Shown: positions 7,208-15,608 of the stretch, one piece after another
Numbering within the stretch: the first letter of the stretch is position 1
How the letters are laid out: every line of letters starts with the position of its first letter
Assembly (NCBI GenBank): GCA_949282305.1
Contig: CASDPB010000084.1
Span: 1 to 54,926, forward strand
Source of the DNA: an uncultured Lentisphaeria bacterium
GTDB lineage: Bacteria > Verrucomicrobiota > Lentisphaeria > Victivallales > UBA1829
Direction of reading: 5' to 3'
DNA length: 54,926 nucleotides
Position numbers and translations under genes: made by a program
Notes under the pieces: model-generated
What the model was told of the DNA's origin: nothing
Seen by the model: only the letters and a program-made list of their open reading frames with translations
The model's database searches: none

Positions 7208-9013
7208 ATGAAATATGAACCGGAATTCATTCCCATGAGCCGTGCCGAGATGGAGCATCTCGGCTGGAAGGAACTTGACATCCTGCTTGTGACCGGCGAT
7301 GCGTATGTGGATCATCCCTCGTTTGCGATGGCGCTGATCGGGCGTCTTCTGCTGGCGGAGGGATGGCGGGTCGGCATCGTTGCGCAGCCGGACTGGAGGA
7401 ATCCCGATTCGGTCAAGGTCATGGGCAGGCCGCGCATCGCCTGTGCCGTTACCGCCGGCAATATGGATTCCATGCTTTGCATTTATACCGTCGGGCGCCG
7501 TTTCCGGCATGATGACATTTATTCCCCGGGGGGACGCGCCGGACTGAAACCGCAGATGGCGACCGTTGTCTATACTCAGCTTTGCAAAGCGGCGTTTCCG
7601 GGGATTCCCACTGTGCTCGGAGGAATGGAGGCGAGTATGCGGCGCGTCGCTCATTATGACTACTGGCAGGACAAGATCCGGCCTAGCGTGCTGGTCGATT
7701 CCAAGGCGGACATTCTGATCTACGGGCAGGGGGAGCTTTCCACGCCGCAGGTGTTTCATCGAATTGAGAACGGCGAATCGCTTGACGGCATCCAGGGAAC
7801 TGCGCGCTTTCTCGGAGGAAAGGCGTCCGCCGAACTCAGGATCGACGATTCCTATGTGATGCTTCCCTCGTTCGAGGAGATGAAAAACGACCGGGACGCG
7901 ATGATGCGCGAGATGATTATTATCGAAAAGGAGATGAACGCCTGGTGCGGTCATAAGCTGCTGCAGGATTACAACGGGCGCTATGTACTGGTGGAGCCGC
8001 CTCAGCCTCCCATGTCCACCGCTGAATTCGACCGCGTGTGCGAGTTTCGCTATGCGGGGCGTCCGCACCCGTCTTATAAAGAAAGGATTCCGGCGTTCGA
8101 GACGGTCCGGGATTCGATTCCGGCGGTGCGCGGGTGTCCCGGCGGATGCGCCTTCTGCGGACTGGTTTCCCATCAGGGACGGCATGTGATCTCGCGTTCG
8201 GAAGATTCGATCATGAGAAGTGTTCAACGCCTGAAGAAACAGCCGTTTTTCCGCGGGACGATCAGCGATGTCGGCGGGCCTGCCGGCAACTCTTACGGAC
8301 ATCATGCGAAGAATCCGGAATTATGCAGAAAATGCCGTCGGCCGAGCTGCATGTTCCCGAATCATTGCCCGAACTATGCGGCGGACGGGAAGCCGCTGAT
8401 CTCTCTGCTGCGCCGTCTGCGGCGTGAAAGCGGCGTGAAGCATGTTTTCATCAATTCGGGAATTCGCCTTGATCTTGCCCTGATGCAGCCGGAACTGACG
8501 GAGGAGATTATCCGCCACCATGTCTCCGGGCACATGAAAGTGGCGCCGGAGCATCTTCACAAACGTGTGCTTGCGCTGATGCGCAAGGGACAGCCGGGCG
8601 AACTGGAGGAGTTCATGAAGATTTTTGACCGGATCAGCCGGGAATGCGGCAAGGAGCAATACCTGATCCCGCTCTTCATCTCGAACTTTCCCGGGTGCAC
8701 CGAGGCGGAAATGAAGGTCGTCGATGATTTTCTGGCTTCGCATAACTGGAGTCTGGAACAGGCACAGGATTACATTCCGCTGCCCCTTACGATGGGGGCG
8801 GCGATGTATTATACCGGCAAGACTCCCGACGGAGAACCGATTGTGGTGAACCGCGGGCTCCGCGAGCGCCGGACGCAGTTGGCGATGCTCAAGCATCGCC
8901 GTGACGGATTCCGGAATTACGAGGGGGAGAGAAAGATTGCCGGGCACCGGAAAAACAACGGCGGCGGGAGCAGCGGTTTTCACGGAAAGAGGCGTCCGCC
9001 GAAAAAGCATTGA
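7208..9013 (+). CDS. YgiQ-family radical SAM protein
   Basis: A 601-residue member of the conserved YgiQ (UPF0313) family, whose reaction is unknown. The N-terminus (GWKELDILLVTGDAYVDHPS) and VLGGMEASMRRVAHYDYW are family landmarks and suggest a cobalamin-binding-like or Rossmann fold before the barrel. The radical SAM cluster ligands are Cys310, Cys314 and Cys317 (CPGGCAFC). A Cys-rich stretch CRKCRRPSCMFPNHC follows, possibly a second metal site. The C-terminus is basic and glycine-rich, as usual for the family. bioB starts 40 bp downstream with no terminator between, so the two are probably cotranscribed. Confidence 0.93.
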   Translation: MKYEPEFIPMSRAEMEHLGWKELDILLVTGDAYVDHPSFAMALIGRLLLAEGWRVGIVAQPDWRNPDSVKVMGRPRIACAVTAGNMDSMLCIYTVGRRFRHDDIYSPGGRAGLKPQMATVVYTQLCKAAFPGIPTVLGGMEASMRRVAHYDYWQDKIRPSVLVDSKADILIYGQGELSTPQVFHRIENGESLDGIQGTARFLGGKASAELRIDDSYVMLPSFEEMKNDRDAMMREMIIIEKEMNAWCGHKLLQDYNGRYVLVEPPQPPMSTAEFDRVCEFRYAGRPHPSYKERIPAFETVRDSIPAVRGCPGGCAFCGLVSHQGRHVISRSEDSIMRSVQRLKKQPFFRGTISDVGGPAGNSYGHHAKNPELCRKCRRPSCMFPNHCPNYAADGKPLISLLRRLRRESGVKHVFINSGIRLDLALMQPELTEEIIRHHVSGHMKVAPEHLHKRVLALMRKGQPGELEEFMKIFDRISRECGKEQYLIPLFISNFPGCTEAEMKVVDDFLASHNWSLEQAQDYIPLPLTMGAAMYYTGKTPDGEPIVVNRGLRERRTQLAMLKHRRDGFRNYEGERKIAGHRKNNGGGSSGFHGKRRPPKKH

Positions 9014-9053
9014 ATGAATTGGTCTGTCTGAAAGACCGGAAGGAGTGTTGACA

Positions 9054-9992
9054 TTGAAAGGCATTGAAGCAAAAGAGGCGCTGGAGCTTTTGAAGGATAC
9101 GTCGCAGGTTTCTCTGATGGGGCTTCTGAAGCGTGCAACCGAAGCGCGCGAAAAGTATTCCGGAAATAAGATAAAAACCTGTTCCATCGTGAACGCCAGA
9201 TGCGGGAACTGCACGGAAAACTGTGCTTTCTGCGCGCAGTCGGCACGTTCCGCTGCGCCGATCAGAACCTGGCCGATGCTTTCCGCGCAGGAAATCTTCA
9301 AGGCGGCGGAGACGGCGGAACGTTACGGGGCGGTTCGTTACGGCATTGTGACGGCGGGACGCAAGGTGTGCAGAGGCGCCGAGCTTGATACGCTTTGCGA
9401 AGCGGTTTCCATGATCGCGGAACGTCTGAAGATCAAGCCCTGCGCTTCGCTTGGCATTCTTGATGAAGATGTTCTGACGGAACTCAAAAAGGCGGGGCTG
9501 GACCGCTATCATCACAATCTGGAGGCGGCTCCGAGTTATTTCAATGTGGTCTGCACCACACGCTCCTTTCAAAGCCAGCTTGACACCGTGAAAGCCGCGA
9601 AGAAAGTCGGTCTGACGGTTTGTTCCGGCGGCATTTTCGGAATCGGCGAGAGCCTTGAACAGCGTGTCGAACTTCTGGAAACCGTCCGTTCGCTTGAGGT
9701 CGATTCCGTGCCGATCAATTTCCTGACTCCGATTCCCGGAACTCTGCTGGAAAATGCGAAGAACCTGACACCGCAGGACTGCATGCGGATCATTGCCGTG
9801 GCGAGGCTGATGATGCCCGGCGTGTCAATCCGGGTCTGCGGCGGGCGCGAGTGCAATATGCGCGACTTCCAGTCATGGATTTTCAACTCCGGCGCGGATG
9901 CCTTCATGACGGGCGGTTATCTGGTCACGCCGGGGCGGACTCCCGAAGAGGACGCGAAGATGGTGGAGGATGCCGGGCTGGAACATGCCTGA
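9054..9992 (+). CDS. bioB: biotin synthase, probable type II (alternative auxiliary cluster)
   Basis: Inserts sulfur into dethiobiotin to make biotin. The 312 residues align without large gaps to the Escherichia coli enzyme. The radical SAM cysteines are C53, C57 and C60 (CTENCAFC). Of the usual auxiliary-cluster ligands, C130, C190 and R260 are present, but position 97 is Gly (VRYGIVTAGR) where Cys is expected, and two extra Cys flank the next motif (RVCGGREC). This fits the biotin synthases reported from obligate anaerobes that use a larger auxiliary cluster. The preferred start is TTG 9054, eight bases after AAGGAG; GTG 9045 overlaps that site. No other biotin genes are in the window. Confidence 0.9.
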   Translation: MKGIEAKEALELLKDTSQVSLMGLLKRATEAREKYSGNKIKTCSIVNARCGNCTENCAFCAQSARSAAPIRTWPMLSAQEIFKAAETAERYGAVRYGIVTAGRKVCRGAELDTLCEAVSMIAERLKIKPCASLGILDEDVLTELKKAGLDRYHHNLEAAPSYFNVVCTTRSFQSQLDTVKAAKKVGLTVCSGGIFGIGESLEQRVELLETVRSLEVDSVPINFLTPIPGTLLENAKNLTPQDCMRIIAVARLMMPGVSIRVCGGRECNMRDFQSWIFNSGADAFMTGGYLVTPGRTPEEDAKMVEDAGLEHA

Positions 9993-10041
9993 CGCGGAGT
10001 AATCCTGTCCGGGGATGTTTTTCTGCGAGCCGGAGTGCTGT

Positions 10042-11088
10042 TCACTTCGGCGGGACCGCCACGGTTCCGCGTGAGATGAAGGATGTGGGGATGATGATCT
10101 TCCGGGGGGGCTGCTCTCCGCGCAGTACCAGATTCAGATTGCTGCACAGAGAATTGACGATCTTTTCACTGTTCTGGCTGACGCTGCTCAGGTTCAGGTC
10201 TTCGGACGTCAGCGTGTTTCCGAATCCGACCACCGAAAGATCCTGTGGCACCCGGATTCCGTTCTGGGCGCAGTAGTTCATCACGCCCGATGCGATTGTG
10301 TCGTTGGAACAGAAGACGGCGGTCGGCGTTTTTGTGCATTTGAACAGTTCCCGTGCCGCGTAATACCCCCATTCTCTGCTGGGATAGCGCATCTTGATCA
10401 GATTCTTGTCGCATCTGATCCCATGTTTTGCGAGGGCTCCGAGGAATCCGTTCAGACGTTGTTCCCCGGTAAAATCATATTCGCTTCCGATATGGGCGAT
10501 CCGGCGATGCCCGTAACCGATCAGATGTTCTGTCGCGGAGAAGGCGCCGGAATAGTCGTCTGTCACGATTTGCGGAATGTCAAGCTCCTCCATCGGAATA
10601 TCAAAAAAAAGAACGGGAATGTTCATCCGTTTGTAATGTTCCGCGCAAAGACGGTTCGGAACGGCGATCAGCGCCAGGAAACCGGCTTTGTCGCAGTAGT
10701 CCAGCAGTTCCGTTTCTTTGATTTCCGAGCCGCCTGTCAGATGCACTACGGGGTGCAGCTTGTTGGAGGCGATCATCTTCTCCACTGCGGAAAAGATTTT
10801 GTAGTAAAAGATTTCGTCTTCCGGGAAGATGAAGCCGATCAGGTTGGAGCGGCTGCGCTGAATCGGGGCGGCTCCTGCAAAATTTCCTTTGCTGGCAATC
10901 GTGTGGATGATGTTTTTCTGGGCAAGCAGACGCAGGGCCTTGCGCACCGTGATGTGATTGCACTTGAAATGTGCCGCGAGCTTGCGTTCCGAAGGCAGAC
11001 TGTCACCCGATTTCAGACTCATATCCTGCATGAGCTGCTGAATCGAACCTGCCAATGCGATATATTTTTCCGGTTTTCCCCTGTTCAT
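10042..11088 (-). CDS. GntR/LacI-type transcriptional regulator
   Basis: A regulator of about 348 residues with an N-terminal winged helix of the GntR type (GDSLPSERKLAAHFKCNHITVRKALRLLAQKNIIHT) and a periplasmic-binding-protein-like sensor domain of the LacI type (LIGFIFPEDE..., VVGFGNTLTSEDLNLSSVSQ). Such hybrids usually sense sugars or small metabolites. I chose ATG 11088 because the helix-turn-helix begins just after it. No Shine-Dalgarno precedes it, but a promoter with its -10 at 11097-11102 would start transcription almost at the ATG, giving a leaderless message. It is divergent from the M24-fold gene, which it probably controls together with itself. Confidence 0.88.
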   Translation of the reverse strand: MNRGKPEKYIALAGSIQQLMQDMSLKSGDSLPSERKLAAHFKCNHITVRKALRLLAQKNIIHTIASKGNFAGAAPIQRSRSNLIGFIFPEDEIFYYKIFSAVEKMIASNKLHPVVHLTGGSEIKETELLDYCDKAGFLALIAVPNRLCAEHYKRMNIPVLFFDIPMEELDIPQIVTDDYSGAFSATEHLIGYGHRRIAHIGSEYDFTGEQRLNGFLGALAKHGIRCDKNLIKMRYPSREWGYYAARELFKCTKTPTAVFCSNDTIASGVMNYCAQNGIRVPQDLSVVGFGNTLTSEDLNLSSVSQNSEKIVNSLCSNLNLVLRGEQPPRKIIIPTSFISRGTVAVPPK

Positions 11089-11096
11089 GGTCAGAG

Positions 11097-11125
11097 AATA
11101 TATCATGCGGGATATGGAAATGCAA
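11097..11125 (-). promoter_or_regulatory. promoter of the regulator at 10042-11088
   Basis: On the minus strand TTGCAT (11120-11125) and TATATT (11097-11102) are 17 bp apart. The predicted start near 11090 is at the start codon, so the message would be leaderless. Confidence 0.5.
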
Positions 11126-11136
11126 GACGGCGAAAT

Positions 11137-11154
11137 AAATATATCGATATATTT
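11137..11154. promoter_or_regulatory. 18-bp perfect palindrome, probable operator
   Basis: AAATATATCGATATATTT is a perfect palindrome in the divergent gap, 11 bp upstream of the regulator's -35 box and about 70 bp upstream of the -35 box of the M24-fold gene. Dimeric GntR-type proteins bind such sites, so it is the best candidate site for the neighbouring regulator. Binding is inferred. Confidence 0.55.
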
Positions 11155-11224
11155 CATAAATGCCTTTTACATCCGAAAATGTTTTTTACCGGTATAAAAA
11201 ATCATATTTTTTGCCGGAACATCC

Positions 11225-11253
11225 TTGATTCGGCTTTTTGCCGGTTCTATATT
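11225..11253 (+). promoter_or_regulatory. promoter of the M24-fold gene
   Basis: TTGATT (11225-11230) and TATATT (11248-11253) are 17 bp apart, 43 bp before the ATG at 11296. Confidence 0.6.
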
Positions 11254-11295
11254 CTTTCCCGGGAAAAGTTCAACCCTAAACCAAGGAGAATAAAA

Positions 11296-12462
11296 ATGGC
11301 GTCAATTCCGAAACAGGAGTATTTCGACAGAATCGCGAAACTTCAGGCGAACATGAAGAAGGCGGGGCTTGATGCGTGTCTGGTGCATGGCACGGAGTCC
11401 GATTTTGCCAATGTCCGTTACCTGACGGAGTACTGGCCGACATTTGAACAGGCCGGTGTGTTCGTCCCCGCGGAAGGGAACGCGATCCTGCTGATTGGTC
11501 CCGAGAGTCTGAAATATGCGCAGGGACGCAGTGTGGTGCCGGACATCATGCAGCTGCTGGTTTATCGTGAATCCGCAGAACCGGATTATCCCGGCATTCC
11601 GCTGGCGACCTTTGCCGATGTCGCTAAAAAAGGCATGGGAAGAAAGAAACTGAAGAAACTCGGTCTGGTCGGAACCGCCGTCATGACGAAGCCCACATTG
11701 GATGCTCTGGCTGTTCAGCTGCCGGATGTGGAGCTTGTCCCCGCGGATGATGTATTTCGTCCGCTCCGCTGGATCAAGAGCGAAAATGAACTTGCCTGCC
11801 ATCGCAAGGCATTCAAAGTCGCGGAAAAAGCGGTGCAGGCGATGCTCAATGAAATGAAACCCGGCATGACCGAATTCCAGGCGGTCGGCATCGCACAGCG
11901 TGAAATCTATGCAAACGGCGGCGAATACGAAGGTCACAGCCTGTACTGTTTCGGCGGCGACCGCACCAGCAACGGCATCAGCCGTCCCACCGGCGCAAAG
12001 CTCAGGAAAAATGAGATCATTCAGCTGAACATCGGTGCCAGAGTCGGCGGCTACAGCTCCTCCATCGGACTGCCTGTCTGGTTCGGAAAGCTCCCGAAAG
12101 AACAGCTGGCGCTGGTTGAATTCGGACTGCGCGCCCATAAATACACTTTCGAGTTGATTAAAGCCGGAGTGGAGGCATCCGACATTGCCAGGAAATACAC
12201 CCAGTGGGGATGCGATCAGGGCTGGGGCGATTACATGCTCTACGGTCCCGTTCACGGTCTCGGCATTATGGAAACGGAGAGCCCCTGGATTGAAACCACC
12301 AGCAAATACAAGCTCCAGGAGAATATGACCTATCAGATTGACACCTTCTTCACCGGTGACGGTTACGGGCTCCGCTGGGAGCGCGGCTGTATTGTCACCA
12401 AAGACGGCTGCGAACTGATGTCAAAGAAGTTCATGTCCATGGATTGCTGCAAACTTGACTGA
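11296..12462 (+). CDS. M24 (pita-bread) fold protein lacking canonical metal ligands, creatinase-like
   Basis: A 388-residue protein with the two-domain layout of aminopeptidase P, prolidase and creatinase: a creatinase_N domain (about 1-155) and a pita-bread domain (about 165-375). The five metal ligands of the peptidases (D, D, H, E, E) read here as N245 (QLNIGARVGGY), S256 (GYSSSIG), H320 (PVHGLG), D349 (YQIDTFF) and E362 (LRWERG). Loss of both Asp argues against a dinuclear metallopeptidase and for a metal-free hydrolase such as creatinase, or a non-catalytic role. ATG 11296 follows AAGGAG. The adjacent divergent sugar-type regulator suggests an inducible catabolic role. Confidence 0.82.
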   Translation: MASIPKQEYFDRIAKLQANMKKAGLDACLVHGTESDFANVRYLTEYWPTFEQAGVFVPAEGNAILLIGPESLKYAQGRSVVPDIMQLLVYRESAEPDYPGIPLATFADVAKKGMGRKKLKKLGLVGTAVMTKPTLDALAVQLPDVELVPADDVFRPLRWIKSENELACHRKAFKVAEKAVQAMLNEMKPGMTEFQAVGIAQREIYANGGEYEGHSLYCFGGDRTSNGISRPTGAKLRKNEIIQLNIGARVGGYSSSIGLPVWFGKLPKEQLALVEFGLRAHKYTFELIKAGVEASDIARKYTQWGCDQGWGDYMLYGPVHGLGIMETESPWIETTSKYKLQENMTYQIDTFFTGDGYGLRWERGCIVTKDGCELMSKKFMSMDCCKLD

Positions 12463-12490
12463 TTTGTTCTGCGGGCGGGGACATTGTTTT

Positions 12491-12570
12491 CGCCCGTGAC
12501 AGTCCGCGGAGAGACGGATGCGCAGGACTTTTAGTCTGCCGCAATCCTGTCGTGGAAGTTGTCACGGGCG
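12491..12570. repeat. 11-bp inverted repeat with 58-bp spacer
   Basis: CGCCCGTGACA (12491-12501) and TGTCACGGGCG (12560-12570) are exact inverted copies. The spacer contains a smaller imperfect hairpin (GCAGGACTTTTAGTCTGC). A transcript from the M24-fold gene would fold it as a long stem before the terminator. No gene is seen inside. Confidence 0.6.
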
Positions 12571-12602
12571 GTAAAAGTTCCTTCATCCCGGGGATTCATA
12601 TG

Positions 12603-12645
12603 AAATGCGCCTTAAAGACTTGTTTCCTGTCTTTAAGGCGCATTT
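12603..12645. terminator. bidirectional terminator
   Basis: A perfect 17-bp stem (AAATGCGCCTTAAAGAC, 12603-12619, with its complement at 12629-12645) and a 9-nt loop, with A and T runs at the two ends. It lies between two convergent genes and can serve both. Confidence 0.85.
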
Positions 12646-12696
12646 TCAGTATGCCGGATTCTGTTGGCGAGATGCCTTGCAGCGGGGGCGTGCGTA

Positions 12697-14034
12697 TTAT
12701 TTATAGGGCAGTTCGCCTTCCCAGCAGTCGACTACAATCTTCTTCGCCGCCTCTTTCATGACAGGATTGTCCGGCGTGAAGAGATGCTTGTAGCTGAAAA
12801 TACATACTCCCTTGATATTGGGGCGGCGTATGGTATAGAGAACCTGATTTTTCAGTTCATCGGAGTTGCCCCAGGCGGATGCTCCCGGTTTTGCATTGTA
12901 GGCGCCCAGACCGATATAGAGCTTGGTGCGCGTTCCGGTGACGACGTCGGACCACCAGTCTGTCAGAGCGGCGTAAGGTGCCTTGGCGTGCGAGAAATTC
13001 CAGTAGATTTGCGGGATGATGTAGTCAAGCCAGCCTTTCTTGACCCAGTAGCGGGTGTCCGCAAACTGCTTGAAGTAGGACTCGCTTCCGTTTGTCAGGG
13101 AGCCGTATTTTGTTGTGGCATAGTTCAGCCAGATGCCGAATGGGCTGATGCCGAACTGGATCTGCTTTCCTTTTTCGGCATTGTTTTTGCGGATCAGGGA
13201 GGAAACGGAGGAGACCAGTTCATCGACATTCGCCCTGCGCCAGTCCTGAATGGTGTATTTCGGATTTTTATTGTAGGTCCGGTATGTTGCGACGTCAAGG
13301 TTCCGGATGCCTTCGTAAGGATAGAAATAGTCATCGAAATGAATGGCGTCCACATTGTAATTGCTGATGATTTCCTCGACCGTCTTCAGCAGAAACGTTT
13401 TTACTTTCGGATTGCCGGGATCAAGAATCAGCATGTTTCCCCCCTGAACAGGAACAGCCAGAACGGCGTCGGGATTCTGACGGGCGAAATTGTTTGCGGC
13501 GAGAGTTTTCAGGTAATCGTTCTTGCTTAACGGCGTTGATTTTGCAACACGGAACGGATTCAGCCAGGCATGAAATTCAAGCCCCTGCCGCTGCGCTTCG
13601 GCAGTCATGTACTGAAGCGGATCGAAGTTTTTGTAAGCATATCCTTCCGTTCCGCGAATGTAACGGGACCAGGGATTGTATTTTGATTTGTAAAATGCGT
13701 CATTGGAAGGACGCACCTGGAAAATGACCGCTGTGAAACCGGCTCTTTTCAAGTTCGTGACAATATTCCGGAATTTCATCTTGAACGCATAAGGGGTATC
13801 GGTTTTCGGAAAATCCAGATTGGAAATCGTCGCGACCCAGGCCCCGCGGAATTCGTTGCTTTTCTGCTGGTAGACCGTCGGGACGATGACGTGCCTCTTT
13901 TCCCCCTGCATGCAGGAATAAGGAACCGGCTTGCCGTTTTCATAAAGAACCTTAAAACTGTTGGGTGCCGCCGGAAGACACAGCGGAAGACTCAGAAATA
14001 CTGGCGTCAGAAATGCGAGGAGCTTTGTTTTCAT
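12697..14034 (-). CDS. secreted glycoside-hydrolase-like protein (GHL10/DUF187 family)
   Basis: A 445-residue protein with a clear signal peptide (MKTKLLAFLTPVFLSLPLCL, cut near PAA-PNS), so periplasmic or outer-membrane associated. The barrel shows the GHL10 (formerly DUF187, YngK-like) landmarks: EFRGAWVATISNLDFP, GFTAVIFQVRPSNDAFY, the NPWSRYIRG segment, GLEFHAWLNPFRV, VDAIHFDDYFYPY and FGISPFGIWLN. Family members are linked to glycan or peptidoglycan cleavage but few have known substrates. It starts three bases after the S41 protease gene ends and is the last gene of the operon; a strong terminator follows. Confidence 0.88.
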   Translation of the reverse strand: MKTKLLAFLTPVFLSLPLCLPAAPNSFKVLYENGKPVPYSCMQGEKRHVIVPTVYQQKSNEFRGAWVATISNLDFPKTDTPYAFKMKFRNIVTNLKRAGFTAVIFQVRPSNDAFYKSKYNPWSRYIRGTEGYAYKNFDPLQYMTAEAQRQGLEFHAWLNPFRVAKSTPLSKNDYLKTLAANNFARQNPDAVLAVPVQGGNMLILDPGNPKVKTFLLKTVEEIISNYNVDAIHFDDYFYPYEGIRNLDVATYRTYNKNPKYTIQDWRRANVDELVSSVSSLIRKNNAEKGKQIQFGISPFGIWLNYATTKYGSLTNGSESYFKQFADTRYWVKKGWLDYIIPQIYWNFSHAKAPYAALTDWWSDVVTGTRTKLYIGLGAYNAKPGASAWGNSDELKNQVLYTIRRPNIKGVCIFSYKHLFTPDNPVMKEAAKKIVVDCWEGELPYK

Positions 14035-14037
14035 ATG

Positions 14038-14955
14038 CTATTTTCTCCATTTTTTGTTTAGAGTATCAAGACTGAGAAGAAGATCCCTTGCCCGGCTGAG
14101 AGCGGGATCCGACTTTTCGGTGACAGGTTTGCTTTCAGACAAGTCGGCATGGGTCATACGCGGTTTGACTGCCGTTTTGATTGCCGGTGTCAGAGCATCC
14201 GGCGTCAGTGTCGCCAGCTCTTCCGGAATCACGGGAATGTAAAAGGTGATTTCTCCGGAACGGATCTTCTTCCGGGGAAACGGCATTCCTCCGGTTTTTT
14301 CGCCGATGCAGAGCCCGTAGCGCGTATGCTCCAGCAGCTTGGCGAGAACCTCTGCTGAACCGGCTGTCCCGGAATCCGTCAGAACGAGAATCGGGACAGG
14401 CACATGCAGGATCGTCTGCCGTTTCGCATCGAAGGAAAGAAGCGAAAAGACGTGCTGCGCATCCTGCGGATTGCCGCCGGAACAGCCGCGGAGATCCAGG
14501 ATGATGCCGATCAGGTGCATTTTCTGCTTGATTGTCTGTTTCAATTCCGCTTCCAGAAGGGGACGGAGTTCCTGATTGAAATGCTTGAATTCCAGGTAGA
14601 GAATCCGGTCGCGGGAAAGATGGGAGGAGAAAAATCCGTTTCCCCGGACAACGGAGGTTTCCGGCTGCGGATGCGCCGTGATTGCAGGCGAAACGGATGT
14701 CAGGAATTCTGCCGCAAGCGCATTTTTATCCTGAATCATTTTCAATTCCATCTGATGGAAAAAGACCGGGGATTCCTGCTGAATGGCTTTCAATGTTCCG
14801 GATATGGAATCCAGCAGCGCCGCCGCGGGCGTGAGGGGAGGGGAGACGTCTTCCCCGGCATGGAAAGAAAGAGCCGCTCCCGCACAGAAAAAAAGCAGCA
14901 GGAAATGGAGTGGAGACGGAAAAAAACTGGCGTGGAAAAATAATCTTTGCAGCAT
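14038..14955 (-). CDS. S41-family peptidase-like exported protein
   Basis: About 305 residues. The peptidase S41 (C-terminal processing protease) core is visible as GIILDLRGCSGG, then LTDSGTAGSAEVLAKLLEHT with the expected Ser of the GSAE motif, then GEKTGGMPF. There is no obvious PDZ domain between the N-terminus and the core, so it is smaller than classical CtpA/Prc. I start it at ATG 14955 (MLQRLFFHASFFPSPLHFLL, a signal or anchor segment), preceded by GGAGA eight bases upstream. An upstream ATG at 14970 lacks a ribosome site. It lies between purE and the GHL10 gene, close enough to be cotranscribed. Confidence 0.8.
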   Translation of the reverse strand: MLQRLFFHASFFPSPLHFLLLFFCAGAALSFHAGEDVSPPLTPAAALLDSISGTLKAIQQESPVFFHQMELKMIQDKNALAAEFLTSVSPAITAHPQPETSVVRGNGFFSSHLSRDRILYLEFKHFNQELRPLLEAELKQTIKQKMHLIGIILDLRGCSGGNPQDAQHVFSLLSFDAKRQTILHVPVPILVLTDSGTAGSAEVLAKLLEHTRYGLCIGEKTGGMPFPRKKIRSGEITFYIPVIPEELATLTPDALTPAIKTAVKPRMTHADLSESKPVTEKSDPALSRARDLLLSLDTLNKKWRK

Positions 14956-14989
14956 GTTTTCTGTCTCCATGAGAGTGATGAATATTTCA

Positions 14990-15496
14990 TCAGAGCTTTG
15001 CGATTTCTTCCTGCAGGGAAGCGTCCGCCTCCTCAACCTGGCGAGTCTGGGCGGCACGGAATTCTTTGAGCTTTCCGGCAAGTTCCTGATTGGAAAGCGC
15101 AAGGATGGCGACTGCAAGCAGTGCCGCGTTTTTTGCGCCTGCCGAACCCGCCGTCACCGTTGCAACCGGGATTCCCGGAGGCATCTGAACCATTGCCAGG
15201 AGCGCATCCCATCCGCGGAAAGGTTCGCCTGCCATGGGAATGCCGATTACCGGCAGAATCGTATGTGCGGCAATGACTCCGCCGAGATGCGCTGCCATTC
15301 CCGCGGCGCAGATGATAATCTTTATTCCGCGTGCCTCGGCGTTTTTTGCATATTCCGCCGCCGCGTCCGGCGTTCTGTGTGCGGAAAGGACACGCGCTTC
15401 AAAGGTAAGATCAAATTTTTTCAGGGTGTCGAACGCCCCTTTCAAGGAAGGAAGATCGCTCTTGCTGCCCATTATGATGGCGATTTCTGCTGCCAT
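14990..15496 (-). CDS. purE: N5-carboxyaminoimidazole ribonucleotide mutase
   Basis: Purine biosynthesis enzyme of 168 residues. Class I PurE moves the carboxyl group of N5-CAIR to make CAIR. Landmarks are AIIMGSKSDLPSL, the active-site LSAHRTPD, IICAAGMAAHLGGVIAAHT and PVIGIPMAG, followed by MPPGIPVATVTAGSAGAKNAALLA. The preferred start is ATG 15496, behind AAGGATAA; an upstream in-frame ATG at 15535 has no ribosome site. No purK is in the window, so the class is inferred from sequence. It is downstream of rpoZ, separated by a hairpin. Confidence 0.95.
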   Translation of the reverse strand: MAAEIAIIMGSKSDLPSLKGAFDTLKKFDLTFEARVLSAHRTPDAAAEYAKNAEARGIKIIICAAGMAAHLGGVIAAHTILPVIGIPMAGEPFRGWDALLAMVQMPPGIPVATVTAGSAGAKNAALLAVAILALSNQELAGKLKEFRAAQTRQVEEADASLQEEIAKL

Positions 15497-15535
15497 TTTA
15501 TTTATCCTTTCAATAAATCTCCAAAAAACTGCCAA

Positions 15536-15577
15536 GGACGAGTAAAACAGTGGTGAAAACTACTGTCCTGCTCGTCC
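15536..15577. repeat. hairpin between rpoZ and purE
   Basis: GGACGAG (15536-15542) pairs with CTCGTCC (15571-15577), with an inner imperfect helix ACAGTGG/CTACTGT. No T tract follows on the minus strand, so it may be an RNA-stability or partial termination element inside the operon. Confidence 0.4.
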
Positions 15578-15608
15578 CTGATGAGTCCTGACAATCCGGA
15601 GTGACGGA

